64,000 nt of DNA from Cymodocea nodosa (Eukaryota > Streptophyta > Magnoliopsida > Alismatales > Cymodoceaceae), in contig JAZBRI010000008.1 in assembly GCA_036874045.1 (NCBI GenBank), forward strand, positions 6,215,001 through 6,279,000, in the 5' to 3' direction. Under the pieces are notes generated by a model. That model worked only from the letters and a program-made list of their open reading frames with translations, was not told where the DNA came from and searched no databases. Made by a program: the position numbers and the translations under genes. Of the stretch, positions 45,344-57,026 are shown piece by piece. Position 1 is the first letter of the stretch. Each line of letters begins with the position of its first letter.

Positions 45344-47129
45344 TGTTGAGTATTTTTGTTTTGATGATGTGTGCTGAATGAAAATAATCATATTTGTTCA
45401 ATTACTATTGCTTGTGAAAAGAAATTAAAATCATCAATTAATATAGAAAAAGCGTATTGGCATAAATACTTGTCTGTATTAGATCTAAAGTTAATAACTA
45501 GTCATTTCGTTGCATTAATTTCTCATTTAACTAAACGTTAGTTAACGTGTGTTTTTATTGAAAAGCATGATATGTTTTAAAGTTATATCTTCTATATCAC
45601 GAACAGTGCACGTTTAGACAACTCGTTAAGTTAGAGTTTTGTTTGTATAGAGGTTACGTGAAAACTCATTAAGTTAGAGACTTAAAGGTTAAAATAGGTC
45701 ACGTGATAACTCGTTATGTTAGTGAGTAAAAGAAGAGACGAACTCGTTAAGTCAGTGTTATACATGTGGTGAAATTATAAGTTACAAATGTTGTATTGTA
45801 TCACGTGAGGTGCACATGTTTAACTCGTTAAGTTAACATAACGAAACGCGTTGAGTTGCTATATTGAACACTAGGGCAACGCGTTAGGTTAGCGTTATAA
45901 ACTTAAGTTGTTATTTTTGCACGTGGTAAAATTCTTATTATAAAAACATTTGTTTATTACTGAATCGGTGAGTTAAAGTTTTTTCGGAGACTTACAGTCG
46001 TAACTATCTGAAAAGTAACTTAAGTCATGTTTTCAAGTCTTGACATGTGTCTCACTAGTTTTATGGTATAAAGAGTTTTTCGGTGACTTACAACCGTAAC
46101 TATCTAAAACTTAAACTATTTTTGGTGAGTTATCGTTTAACCTTCCGAAAGAAAGGTTAAGCTGGTTTGTTGAGTTAGCTATAATACTTGTCACGTGAAA
46201 TGGCACATGAGGAACTCATTAAGTTAAAAACGTTAAGTTATATTTATATACTTGTGTTACTTATTTAGTTAACATTAAAGTAACAACTTCTTATTATGCT
46301 TGATGAAAGATTTTGGACGAGAAAGTTTATTTTGCAGGAAATTTTTCAGAGATCTAGGACTGATGATTAAAGAAAATTCGAAATATAAACGTGGGTCAAA
46401 ACGTGTGTGTTTCGAAGAAGGAAAAAGAAAAGATGTGGAGAAGTGGAAAACTGGTAGTGATTAAAAGTGAAGGATATGCATGAAATGAAGATACAGTATA
46501 AAAGGCATAGAATTCTCGGTGATCAAACTATCCTTGCACATCAAAAGAAAAATCTTTTTTAGGGATCAAACTATCCCTGCACACCAAAAGAAAAATCTTT
46601 TTCAAGGATCAAAAACACCTCTTCGGGGAAAATCTCTCTAGTGGAAGAAAATTCAGTGAAGTAGAAAAGGTTAAATTTATGTCGCTGAAGATTTGAAGTA
46701 TCAAGTGGAAGAAAATTCAGTGAAGTAGAACCATGTATTATTTATGTCACTGAAGATTTAAAGTATCAGAAGAAAGCAAATTCAATGAAGTAGAGAAAGA
46801 CAAGATATTTGTCACTGAAGAATTGCTGAAGAAGAAAAAGAAGAAGAAGAAAGATCTCAAACAGGGAGAAATGTTTTAAATTCCGCAAATTAGTTTTCTG
46901 TATTTGTAGTTATGAAATTATTTAGATGATATATGGTATACAGTTATAATTGCATCTACAATTTCTGAGGAGAATTGAATTGTATATTGTAATTGAAACC
47001 TTGAATAAAAATGATTTTATGAAGACAATGTCTCGACTTGTTTTTGAGTTTTAAAGTTTCAATTATATTTTAGAAAATATTAAAAATACACAATTCACCC
47101 CCTCTTGTGTAGCCATACGATCCTACACA
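45344..47129 (+). repeat. Complete Sirevirus 3' LTR (1,786 bp)
   Basis: TGTTGAGTATTTTTGTTTTG to ACGATCCTACA. It contains both hairpin families: TTAACTCGTTAAGTTA-type arms at 45,600-45,900 and TTCGG..AACTATCTGAAA arms at 45,960-46,180. No primer site follows, fitting a 3' LTR. The next five bases are CAAAC; the matching 5' flank is lost, so no target duplication can be shown. Confidence 0.85.
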
Positions 47130-47563
47130 AACAATACTCACAATATATATACATATTTCATTAATACAGATGTAATAAAACACAAATCTCATATAGTCCT
47201 GCTTCTATTATTTACTGAAAATATGAATCCATATCAATAAGTTCATACTTTTTCTGTAGTTTAATAAGCTCTACACATAAATCATTCTACAAGTTTAATC
47301 AATCAAATTAAATGTATCCTTGATCATATGTATTTCATTTAATCCAAAAATCAACATTTCAGCTCTTCTAGGATTTTAGATAATTTACTGAGTTTCAGTT
47401 AAGCATTTTCTTTTTAAAATCATGAAACTGTTAAACTCATAAAATTCAACAAAAACATAAGATACTATATCTAGATTTGTATGAATAATAAAATTTGTAG
47501 CATCTTATATAAGATTACAAATATAACATTCAAGCAGTTATAGTTCTTAAAAATTTTGAATAA
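47130..47563. other. Noncoding DNA, nothing recognised
   Basis: AT-rich, no open frame, not similar to other parts of the window. It lies between the Sirevirus 3' LTR and the truncated end of Athila-like copy C, and may be older host DNA. Confidence 0.35.
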
Positions 47564-48494
47564 TAGTCCGAAGTTTTCTATTCAGTAAATAGTTGTTGAC
47601 GGATGAAGTTGAATCAGCTGCTTCTCCTTCCAGTTCCCCAATGAATTTTCTTTTCTCTCAAAAGTGCTGGTAACTAGTAAATAACATTCTGTTCTATATT
47701 TATAATGCACATCCATAAAGCAAATAAATCTCGTTGCAAGAATGTGTCTTGTGATGTGCAATGTGATTCCTATTTTTCTAGGTACGTGTGCTACTTCTAA
47801 TTTCAAATTTCAATAACTGCTAAACCCACGAAGTTTCATTCGTGGCTAAAAGAATAACCGTTTAGCTTAATCCACGAACTAACCTCGTTGAGTTACAAAT
47901 AACTCAACGGAATAGCTTTGGTTACTACTGCTAACTCCACAGACTAACATCGTTGAGTTACAGATAACTCAACGGAGTGACCTTATATTATATTATTGAC
48001 CTCGTGAAGTTAAGGTTAACTCAACAAACTTACTTCGTTGAGTTAACACTTAGCAACCTCTAAATTTACTCCTCGTAAATACTTTTCTACTCTCCTGCAT
48101 TTTTCCAACTTAAATAAAGTTAAATACATGTCATTAATGTAGCATTCTAATTAAAACTCATTTAAATCTGAACATTATATAAATATTTAACTTGCAGTTC
48201 ATTTCATGTTATGTACAATTTATATTTTACTTTACAGCATGCAGATTTTTTCAAGCATTAATCAATTATCTTTCATTTAATCTTGTCATTCAGCAAATTG
48301 TAAATCTTTTAAATAATCTTGCATAATGTTCCACAAATTATATAATATTCAATATAGTTCATCCATTTCATCATTCTCAAACATGAATGAAAAATATATC
48401 TGAAAAACATATATTCATTAATATGAATAATTTACATTACAACTTAATCAGATATTTTTCATACAAATATATACAAGTAGACGAACAATACAAT
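47564..48494 (-). promoter_or_regulatory. Env-gag spacer with TATA box and hairpins, copy C
   Basis: Matches 9,404-10,301 and 18,590-19,570. TATAAATATA (reverse complement of 47,695-47,704) is well placed upstream of the leader. A perfect hairpin with 10-bp arms CGTTGAGTTA (47,951-47,960) and TAACTCAACG (47,965-47,974) has a 4-base loop. Similarity to copies A and B stops at about 47,564, within a few bases of the point where they show the CAGACTG/GTATGT donor. Confidence 0.5.
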
Positions 48495-50696
48495 TTAGTC
48501 TCTTCTCCTAAGTTCATATACTTCCTTCTAGAGCTTTTCTACTTGTTGCTCTAATTGGTTAATCCTTTCTACAACTCCTGTAATTCCTCTAGAAGGTTTA
48601 GCAATCTCTACAGCTACATAATTTTTGTACTCTTTCACTAAATTGGTTCTTGATCTGATCCTTTTGGATGCCCATTTAGTGAAATCGATACAATCCACCA
48701 TCAACAGTGGAATCAGATCTCCATAAAACAAATTCTTCTTCACTGTTCTCAGCTTGGAGATAAAAACTGCAAACCAATTTATTTGAATTCTATTTACAAC
48801 TACATATATGGCCTACTTGACAAATTGACTCAATTCTATATCATGGCCTTGTCGTTGGTAGACATTCTTAATTAGAATGTTTGCTATCATGTGTGCTGTA
48901 CCATTTAACTGCTTTAGTCTATTTAATAACGACACACCAGGATTTATAGTTAAACAATCCTTGATTTCCTGTTCTGTCCACTCAACGGTAGTTGTGCTTT
49001 CCAAAATTTCTTTCCCTTCATTTTTCAATCCTAAAATGTTGTGGAGAAGCTCTGGTGTTATCTGTACATCAGCTTCCTCCACGTTGGAAATTAATCCTCC
49101 TTCTCTTAAGTTTGCATAAAAGCAGGGCACTAGATTCTCATATTCTGCATGCTCTCTTTCTTAAGAAATAAACTTCAGTAGACCTTGGAATTTAAATAAT
49201 TCTTTGATTTCTTGCATTTCGTCCCAATTTACTGGTCTACTATAAATGATATTATAACCCCTAATCTCTTGGTATTTGTCATAAGCTTCCTAACTCCAAA
49301 AATATACTTCATTTAAAACTATTGCTTCAGAAGGATCAGGAATATGCATTTGTTGCTCCTGAGGGGTTTGTTCTTGAACTTCCTCTTCCAAATGCTGAAC
49401 GTGAACTTACTGAAAATGCTCCACAGATTCTGGAATATTTGCTTCTGCTTTTGTCTATGGTGGTGAGCTGGCAGAACTCTCCACTCTGTCTTGAATTCTT
49501 TCCATAAATTGCTGAAGAGTTTCTTACTCTTTAGTGGAATCTGCAAAGTCATCTCTTTCCATATATACTTGTTCAGCTTCTTGTTCAGTTTCTGTTCTTT
49601 TTTCTTCCTCCTAACTACCAATCTGCATTGTCACTATTCTTTCTGATTCTGTGGCAGATTGGGATGGAGTTACAGGCAAATCAACTTCTACCCTAATTTC
49701 TGTTTCTTCTTCTTTTTATTCTTGTTGCTGTTGCTCCTGCTCTTCTTCAGAATCGGATAGCCGGTTTACAAAAATTGTCTCTACAGGCCCTATTGACATT
49801 TGTCTTTCAGATTTAATCTCCTCTTGATATTCAGACACTATCTCTTTTCCTTTAATTTTTCTAATTAATTGTGTCTAGTCTTCCTCTTCCTCATCTAAAA
49901 TTAAATCCACAAAAATAGGCTCTACATGCCTTTAAGCCACAGGTACTAGCTCTTCCTATTTAACTCATTCAATAATTACTGGTCTCGAAGGACCAACTTC
50001 ATCTCCTTTTGCAGTAGGTCTGGCAATAGCTTCTTGATGTTGTTCCACTTTGATTTTATATTAGGCTTTCAACTTTTCTGCAACCCTCTTTTTGTAAAGT
50101 GCATTGAACACTAGGTGTGCTTTAGCCACTACCAAATCTTTTACTTCTCCTTGGTTTTTCCCAACTCGAACCAGTTCTTCAATTTCTCTTAATTCTTCTT
50201 CATTTGAAGGCCCCATAACTACCACCCTTTCTAATGGTTTAGGAGGTGGATTTGAAGGTCCTGGCTACTGTTCCTCAAGAACAGGTCTTTCAGCAGTCAG
50301 CTCCTCTTGTCCTTCAGTTGCCTCTTCTTCATTTTGTTTCCTTTCTTGCTCCCAAATCGCCCATCGAGCTCGTCTACCTATTCATCTTTTGAACTAGAGC
50401 TGGGACTTACATTGGATTAATTCTAGGGCAACTTCGTTGTTTGGCCTGATTTTTCTCTCTTTGCTTACAGCAATTTCCGTAGCAACCTTTATTCTTATTT
50501 CCATTATTTGAGGTATTTGTATACCCAAATCTACTAAAACTCTTCTCTAGTTGAAAAGTTTAGATTCTATCTTTTGTAGTTCTTTTTCTCTTGTCGTATT
50601 CCTGATTTTCTACCTCGTGTGCCATTCCTCCGAGTCTTTAAGAAATTCTGAAGTGTCTACTGCCTTTTCCCAAAACTCAGGTGTCATCTTCCTCAT
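48495..50696 (-). pseudogene. Env-like accessory ORF, copy C
   Basis: Start at the conserved ATG at 50,694-50,696 (MRKMTPEFW). The C-terminal half has MPCFYANLREGGLISNVEEA, ITPELLHNILGLKNE, LLNRLKQLNGTAHMIANI and GHDIELSQFVK, then a final coiled coil (VERINQLEQQVEKL) and RRRD end. The FYANL segment matches FYSNL in the Sirevirus ORFs. Broken. Confidence 0.62.
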
Positions 50697-50699
50697 CGT

Positions 50700-51344
50700 G
50701 GAGTTATGCAACGGAACCAAGTCACTTTGATCTCTACTGTTCTAAGTTCTAAATGATTCTACAGATAATGCCCCTAAACCCTAAGTTTAATATAAATAAG
50801 CCTTAAGTTTAAGCGGGTAATTGGGTCATTTCCCATACAAAACTCTCGCTTTCTCATCTGTGGAATTACGGTTAACTCCATGGACTAAGTCCGTGGACTT
50901 AACTACAGTACTCCATTGAGTTATAGTTAACTCAATGGGGTAAGTTCATTAACTAATCCTAGACTCAACGAAGTAAGTTCATTGAGTTAAGCGTAACTCA
51001 ACGGACTTCCCGTAAAGTTATATCTAATAAAAATACTTAAGATAATAATTTTTCTTCAGTCAAGACCGAAGAATTTCCAGTCTAACCGCTCTTACTTTTT
51101 CCATATTTTAAAAATTCTTTAGTCAAACTGTTACATTCCTTAGTTGAACTGAAATTAAATATTTTCTTTCTTTCTTCATTTTTTCTACCGGTTGAACCGA
51201 TACTATATTTCGGTAAAACCAACGTTTTTACTAAATAATATATAGAATTTTTTATGTTTTTATGTTTCGGTCAAACCGATGGATCTTGTTAGTTGAACCA
51301 TAACAATATTTTAAAAAAGTTTTTTTTTTTTTTTCAAGTTATAT
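50700..51344 (-). other. Integrase-env spacer with palindromes, copy C
   Basis: Same spacer as 12,616-13,300: GTTGAGTTA/TAACTCAAC arms at about 50,870-51,005, and CGGTTGAACCG-type palindromes at about 51,060-51,310 (for example CCGGTTGAACCGAT near 51,188). A T run stands at about 51,315-51,333. Confidence 0.55.
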
Positions 51345-52560
51345 ACTTAGAACTTTCTTACTAAGTAAAGCTTGAGTAGTCCTCTACTCTTACTTCTTCT
51401 ACAATTCCAAAAGAACTTTTTGGTATCTTCAAAATAGGTCTAAGTCTTTGTCCATTTACTTTAAATATATTCTGATTTTTAGGATTTTCAATCTCAATAA
51501 CTCCATAGGGATAAATATTTCAAACAATGTAAAGTCTTGCCCATCTAGATCTTAATTTTCCTAGATGGTTATGGAGTCTAGTCATATAAAGATATACTTC
51601 TTGTCCTATTTTAAAGGTTTTTGGAATAATTTTCTTATCATGCCAGAACTTCATTTTCTCTTTTTCTCTTATAGTTTTTGAATAAGCTTCATTCCTAAAT
51701 TCTTCTAATTCAATCAATTATAATTTCCTATTTTCAGTAGCTTAATTTAAATTAGTGTTCAACGTTTTTAATGCCTAATAAGCTTTATGTTCAATTTCAA
51801 CTAGTAAATGACAACTTTTTCCATATACTAGCCAAAAAGGTGACATACCTAAGCTTGTCTTATAAGCAATTCAATAAGCCCAAAGTGCATCTATCAATCT
51901 ATTAGCTCAATCTGTTCTAGTAGGATTTACTACTTTTTTTAAGATTAACTTAATTTGTTTGTTGGCACTTTCTACTTGTCCACTTGTTTGTGGATGATAT
52001 GATGTTGCAATTTTGTGATTCACTCCATATTTCTTCATTAAGGCTTCAAAACTTCTATTACAGAAATGAGTTCCTCTATCATTGATAATAGCTTTAGGTA
52101 TTCCAAATCTGGCAATTATATTGGTTCTTATAAAATGTATTACTACTTTGTTGTCATTAGTTTTTCTAGGAATAGCTTCTATCCATTTAGATACATAATC
52201 CACCCCCAACAATATATAATTAAATTGATTAGACATAGGAAATGGACCTATAAAATCTATTCCCCACACATCAAAGATTTCAACCTTAATAATAAGATTA
52301 AGAGGCATCATATTCCTCTTTGATATTCTTCCTATTTGTTGACATCTTAAACAACTTAAGCAATATTTATGAGCATCTTTGAATAGTGTTGGCCAATAAA
52401 ATCCACATTTCAAAATTTTTGCATTAGTTTTCCTTGAACCAAAATGCCCTCCACATGCTTGGTCATGACAGAAAGACAATATGCTCTGATATTCAGTTTC
52501 TAGAACACACCTCCTTAAAACCAGATCAGAACATTTCTTAAATAAGTATGGGTCTTCCCA
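51345..52560 (-). pseudogene. Integrase, copy C
   Basis: A long frame (51,907-52,590) with [52 protein letters not shown] and [17 protein letters not shown]. The C-terminal tail (KIIPKTFKIGQEVYLYMTRL, then HNHLGKLRSRWA) lies at 51,520-51,717. A fossil. Confidence 0.75.
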
Positions 52561-52985
52561 ATAGTAATATTTTACTCTTGAGAAAAACAATTTCTTATCC
52601 TATCTATTCCAATCCTTAGGTGTTAAACAAGTAACTAAGTAATTAACTATGTCTACATACCAAGGCATTGTGTTGATGGTCATTAATTGTTCATCAGGAA
52701 AATTATCCTTAATTTTAATATTTGATTTTTCTATTTGTAATCTTGATAAATGATCTGCTACTACATTCTCACAACCTTTTTTATCTTTAATTTCTAGATC
52801 AAATTCTTGTAATAATAATATCCATTGGATCAATCTAGGTTTAGTCTCTTTCTTTGCTATTAGGTCTTTTAAAGCTAAATGATTCATGTATACTATTACT
52901 TTAGCTCCAATCAGATATGATCTAAACTTCTCTAAGGCAAACACAATAGCTAACAGCTCTTTTTCAGTAGTTGTGTAATTAACAG
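52560..52985 (-). pseudogene. RNase H part, copy C
   Basis: Phrases [19 protein letters not shown] and [19 protein letters not shown], then [14 protein letters not shown], the end of the RNase H domain and the link to integrase. A fossil. Confidence 0.68.
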
Positions 52986-52999
52986 CTAATAGCTCTTTT

Positions 53000-53755
53000 T
53001 CAGAAGTTGTGTAACAGCTCTTTTGGTGGTATATCAGTTCTAGATATTAGTGTTATACATACATCTTTCAGATTTTCGTTACTCTCATGATGTTCTTGTA
53101 TATTATTTTCGTGATTATGATCTTCAATTATTTTTAGTTTTAAAGTACATTCTTTAAATTCTATTGCATTGGTATTCTCTTTTGTCTGTATATCTTGCAA
53201 ATTATGCAGATCTATAACATTATAATTTTCATTATCCTATTACATAACTTGTATTTTCATTGTAAACTCGTCCAATGCTTTTAGTTTTCTTTCCAAATCA
53301 TCTAATCTCATTACATTCAATTTTTGATTGATTTTCATTATAGTTTTTTTAGTTTCGTATATAATATCAATTTTAGGTTTTGAATATGCTTCCTTATAGT
53401 TTAATTGGTTGACTTCTTGTTGCTGACACATAAAGTGTTCTAGTTTGTCAATGTTTTGCTCTATATTACACTCTAGTCTGTCATACCTATCCCAAACTTC
53501 TGTATCTCTCAACATATTACACATTCTATACTAACCATCAGTTGGGTAAACCATAGGATTCTCATTCTCGGCTCTATTATATTGAAGATAATTCATTTGT
53601 TGTTCATGTGATCTAACCATTTGCAAACGTCTCAGTTTCAAACAATCAGAAATGTCGTGACCTTCAGAATTGTAGAATTCACATATGCTAACTACAGGTT
53701 TCAGAAATCTTTGAGCATAAGCATATGCCATAATCTCAATTATAAAAGAAAACAC
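53000..53755 (-). pseudogene. gag: Zinc-knuckle gag, copy C
   Basis: MAYAYAQRFLKPVVSICEFY and SEGHDISDCLKLRRLQMVRS at the primer-site side, then MCNMLRDTEVWDRYDRLE, a coiled coil and [10 protein letters not shown], a phrase placed like the ITLRSG boundary of Athila gag. Same layout as 25,024-25,894. A fossil. Confidence 0.65.
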
Positions 53756-53816
53756 ACAATACCCCTCGTGCTATTAAAATGAAACAGCACTCATAGTTGC
53801 TTAGCTACTCAATTCC

Positions 53817-53830
53817 CCGGCATCGGCGCT
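53817..53830 (-). promoter_or_regulatory. tRNA-Asp-type primer binding site, copy C
   Basis: The minus strand reads AGCGCCGATGCCGG, close to the tRNA-Asp complement, between the LTR and the zinc-knuckle gag. Confidence 0.72.
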
Positions 53831-55793
53831 AGAAAACTTGTCTGCCTTGTTAACTTCTGTTTGTAACTTAGTTAATTTATCTTTATGCTTATCAGTAATT
53901 CCTTTTTAGAAGTCAACAAACCATCTTTCACACAAATTAGATATTAATTCCAATTTGTATTTTAACTGCAAGTGCACAATGTATATTGTATTTGTGTGCA
54001 AGTACAGGTCGATCCCATAGAGAATTGAGGAAGAATTGTGTATTGTTCCGTTTTTAATAATGAAATTTATATTTTCAATAAGCACTCTGTTGAGTTATAG
54101 CTAACTCAACAAACTAACCTCGTGAAATTGAAGTAACTCAATGAAGCTATCTATCTAGTTTAATACTACTATTTCAGAGGAATTCAGTCAACCATTGAGC
54201 AATTCCACAGATTGTAAATAACATCAATTAAGCTCTTTAATTCTAGTTAATATTAGATTTATCATTCAGCAACACTTACATTCAGATATTTCAAACAGTA
54301 ACCATTAAAATCTTTAAGTATCAGGAACGATTCAATTTCAATAAACTGTAAAACTATTTTCTATTTTCTAAATTAAACAAACATGAAACATTTCAAACAC
54401 TAACAATGATAACATTAATCACAATATAAAACAAACAATACAACACTCAAATACTAACTATAACATAGATAAGTTGTTTTTGGTATTTTTTTTTTATATG
54501 ATCATGAAAATGAGCAAAAGGTGAAATGTAAAAGTAATCTCTATCGATATTAAAAACTTCCATCACTACATATGACGCGATTACACCACTGAAAATTTAA
54601 CCACTTACAATTATGTCTCCTCTTCCTATAGAATCGCGAGTCCAGAATTGCAAGTTGATCTCCTCTTCAACATACTGGCATCAAACTAAAACCGAGGCTA
54701 GAAGCTTTACAATCTCTTGCGATATGAGTCGGTGCTTATTGAAAATGGCTTCCCTTCCCGCAACGCGATCACTCCTCACAATAGTTGTTAGGCACCTTGT
54801 TTGGCTTAGAATCGACCCGACATCAAAAAAGTATCCTCACAAACATCCGATGGTTGGTGATTATGGTGGTGGTGGTGATGGTAGTGTGGAACTTCCGTTG
54901 CTGCCTGTAGTTAGCGCGGTCCTCCTCCTCTGCACACACACTAGCCACACAGCTTCATTTTTTTTGTCCTTGTCTTTTATATTTCTTAGTAGTAACTGCT
55001 TCTACTTTAATGATCGGTTGGATTTCCTTTGTTCATATCAACGATGGTGATTTCTTCTTCCTTCCACGAGCGATTTCCTACATGATACGTGCAATTATGG
55101 TTTTCCTTCTAATGTCCTGTTTCTGTAACTGCTACAGTGGCATATTAGAAATTAAATGGTCCATGGAGTTATAGATAACTCAACGGACTTACTTCGTTGA
55201 TTTAACTATAAAACATGTGCAATAAAAAAATAAGCCACTAACATAATGCGTTACCTTAGTGTGTATTCATGTAACTCAACGTGTATAGTTATGCTAACTT
55301 AACGAGTTAAGCATGTGCATCTCACGTGATATACTAAAGCATTTAAATTCAACACGTACATAATTCTATCTTAACAAGTTCAAATATTTCAGATACTTAC
55401 GAACCTAACTATCAGATGCTCAAATGCATTTCGGATAGTTACAGATAACCTTTCGAAAATCCACTTAAGTCATGCATTGTAGTTTTAACACGTGTAATCC
55501 AAGAAATAATAAAATATTCTTTAAGCATTTAAAACATAATTGTCCGGTATATTAAGCATAACTCTCTGAAATAACAAAAAATTCGGATACTTAAGTATTT
55601 CACAGCCTGCAATTTACCAATAGTTCAGAAATGTACTAAATTAACATTAATTCCCTAGAATTATGTAAATTCTTTCATTAAAGCATATAACAGTGCAATT
55701 ATAACATATGGCTTAATTCTCATATGATAAGCCAAATATTATGCAATTAACTATCATTTAACCGTTAATATTATGCACTTTTCCATTCTAAAC
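53831..55793 (-). repeat. Complete Athila-type 5' LTR, copy C
   Basis: Matches 34,533-36,553 throughout and begins TGTTTAGAATG at 55,793 on the minus strand. Hairpin arms occur at 54,080-54,150 and 55,400-55,600. The 145-codon antisense frame at 54,613-55,050 is not treated as a gene. Confidence 0.82.
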
Positions 55794-56779
55794 ATGATCC
55801 GACATCAAGAAAGTATCCTCACAAACCTCCGTTGGTTGGTGATTATGGTGATGTTGGTGTGGAGCTTCAGGGAACTTCTAACGTTGTCTGCAATTAGTGC
55901 GATCCTCCACCTCTGCACACACACTGGCCACACACTTCTTCATTTCTTCTCCTCTTCTTTTATATTTCTTAATAGTAACTGCTTCTACTTCGATGATCGG
56001 TTGGATTTCTTTCATTCATATCAACGATGGTGATTTCTTCTTCCTTCCATGAGTGAATTCCTATGTGATACGTGCAATCGTGGTTTTCCTTCAAATGTCT
56101 TGTTTCTATAACGGCTACAGTTGCATATTAGAAAATAAATGGTCCATGGAGTTACAGATAACTCAACGAACTTACTTCGTTGTTTTAACTATAAAACACA
56201 TGCACTAAAGAAATAAGCTGCTAACCTAACGCGTTACCTTAGTGTGTATTCATGTAACTCAACGCGTATAGTTATGCTAACTTAACGAGTTATACATATG
56301 CATCTCACGTGATATACTAAAGCATTTAAATTCAGCACGTGCATAATTCTAACTTAACAAGTTCAAATATTTCGGACACTTACGAACCTAACTATTCGAT
56401 TTCCAGATGCATTTCGGATAGTTAACAAATAACTTACCGAAAATCCACTTAAGTCATGCATTGTAGTTTCAACACGTGTAATTCAGGAAATAATAAAATA
56501 TTCTTTAACTATTTAAAACATAACTGTCCGGTACATTAAACATAACTCTTCGAAAAAATAGAAAATTCAGATACTTATGAATTTCTTAGCCTGCAATTTA
56601 CCGACAGTTCAGAAATGTACTAAATTAACATTAATTCCCTAAAGTTATGCAGATTCTTTCATTAAAGCATATAACAATGCAATTATAACATAATGGCTCA
56701 ATTTGCATATGATAAGCTAAAAATTATGTAATTAACCATCATTTAACCGTTAATATTATACACTTTTTCATTCTAAACA
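55794..56779 (-). repeat. Partial Athila-type LTR (U3 and start of R)
   Basis: From TGTTTAGAATG (56,779) it covers the first ~986 bases of the LTR and stops at CCGACATCAAGAAAG, about 180 bases past the TATA-like site, where the complete LTR of copy C begins. Its upper end interrupts Sirevirus pol sequence at 56,780. Either copy C inserted into an older LTR of its own family or the pair arose by aberrant reverse transcription. Confidence 0.75.
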
Positions 56780-57013
56780 ACCTACACTTAGCATATTCTG
56801 TTTTAAACCCTTTACATGTAAGACATTCTCTATTTTTCCATTTTTAGATGCAACATTTCGTATGGCAATAATTCTACATTTTTCATTATTACCAAACTTA
56901 GCAGATCTTGAATTTATTGATTTAACAGATTCCAGAAATCTTTTCTTACCTATCATATGCTTTAAGCATCCACTGTTAATAATCCACTTGGACATTTGAG
57001 CTTCCTTGTCCAT
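56780..57013 (-). pseudogene. Copia protease start, second Sirevirus
   Basis: Phrases QMSKWIINSGCLKHMIGKKR and NVLHVKGLKQNMLSVGCLE correspond to the protease start and the segment before GAG-pre-integrase in copia polyproteins. It ends at the inserted LTR fragment. Confidence 0.65.
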
Positions 57014-57026
57014 GTAGTCCTACAAA

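Larger units (their letters stand above)
36554..47129. mobile_element. Sirevirus composite with an inverted inner block (fossil)
   Basis: Outer parts on the plus strand: 5' LTR end (36,554-36,956), primer site and gag (37,157-38,260), then env-like ORF (42,601-44,866), polypurine tracts and 3' LTR (45,344-47,129). Between gag and env-like ORF lies a minus-strand block: gag (38,300-39,650), primer site, a complete LTR (39,851-41,454), polypurine tracts and the end of another env-like ORF (41,954-42,415). No protease, integrase or RT is seen. Outer LTRs differ by about 6% over some 400 bases (hand count), suggesting very roughly 2 million years. Broken. Confidence 0.75.
47564..55793 (-). mobile_element. 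Athila-like Ty3/gypsy element, copy C (fossil)
   Basis: In minus-strand order: complete LTR (53,831-55,793), primer site, zinc-knuckle gag, RNase H, integrase, spacer, env-like ORF, TATA-type spacer. It ends at 47,564 without a 3' LTR. The parts match copies A and B. Broken, with roughly ten or more interruptions. Confidence 0.78.
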
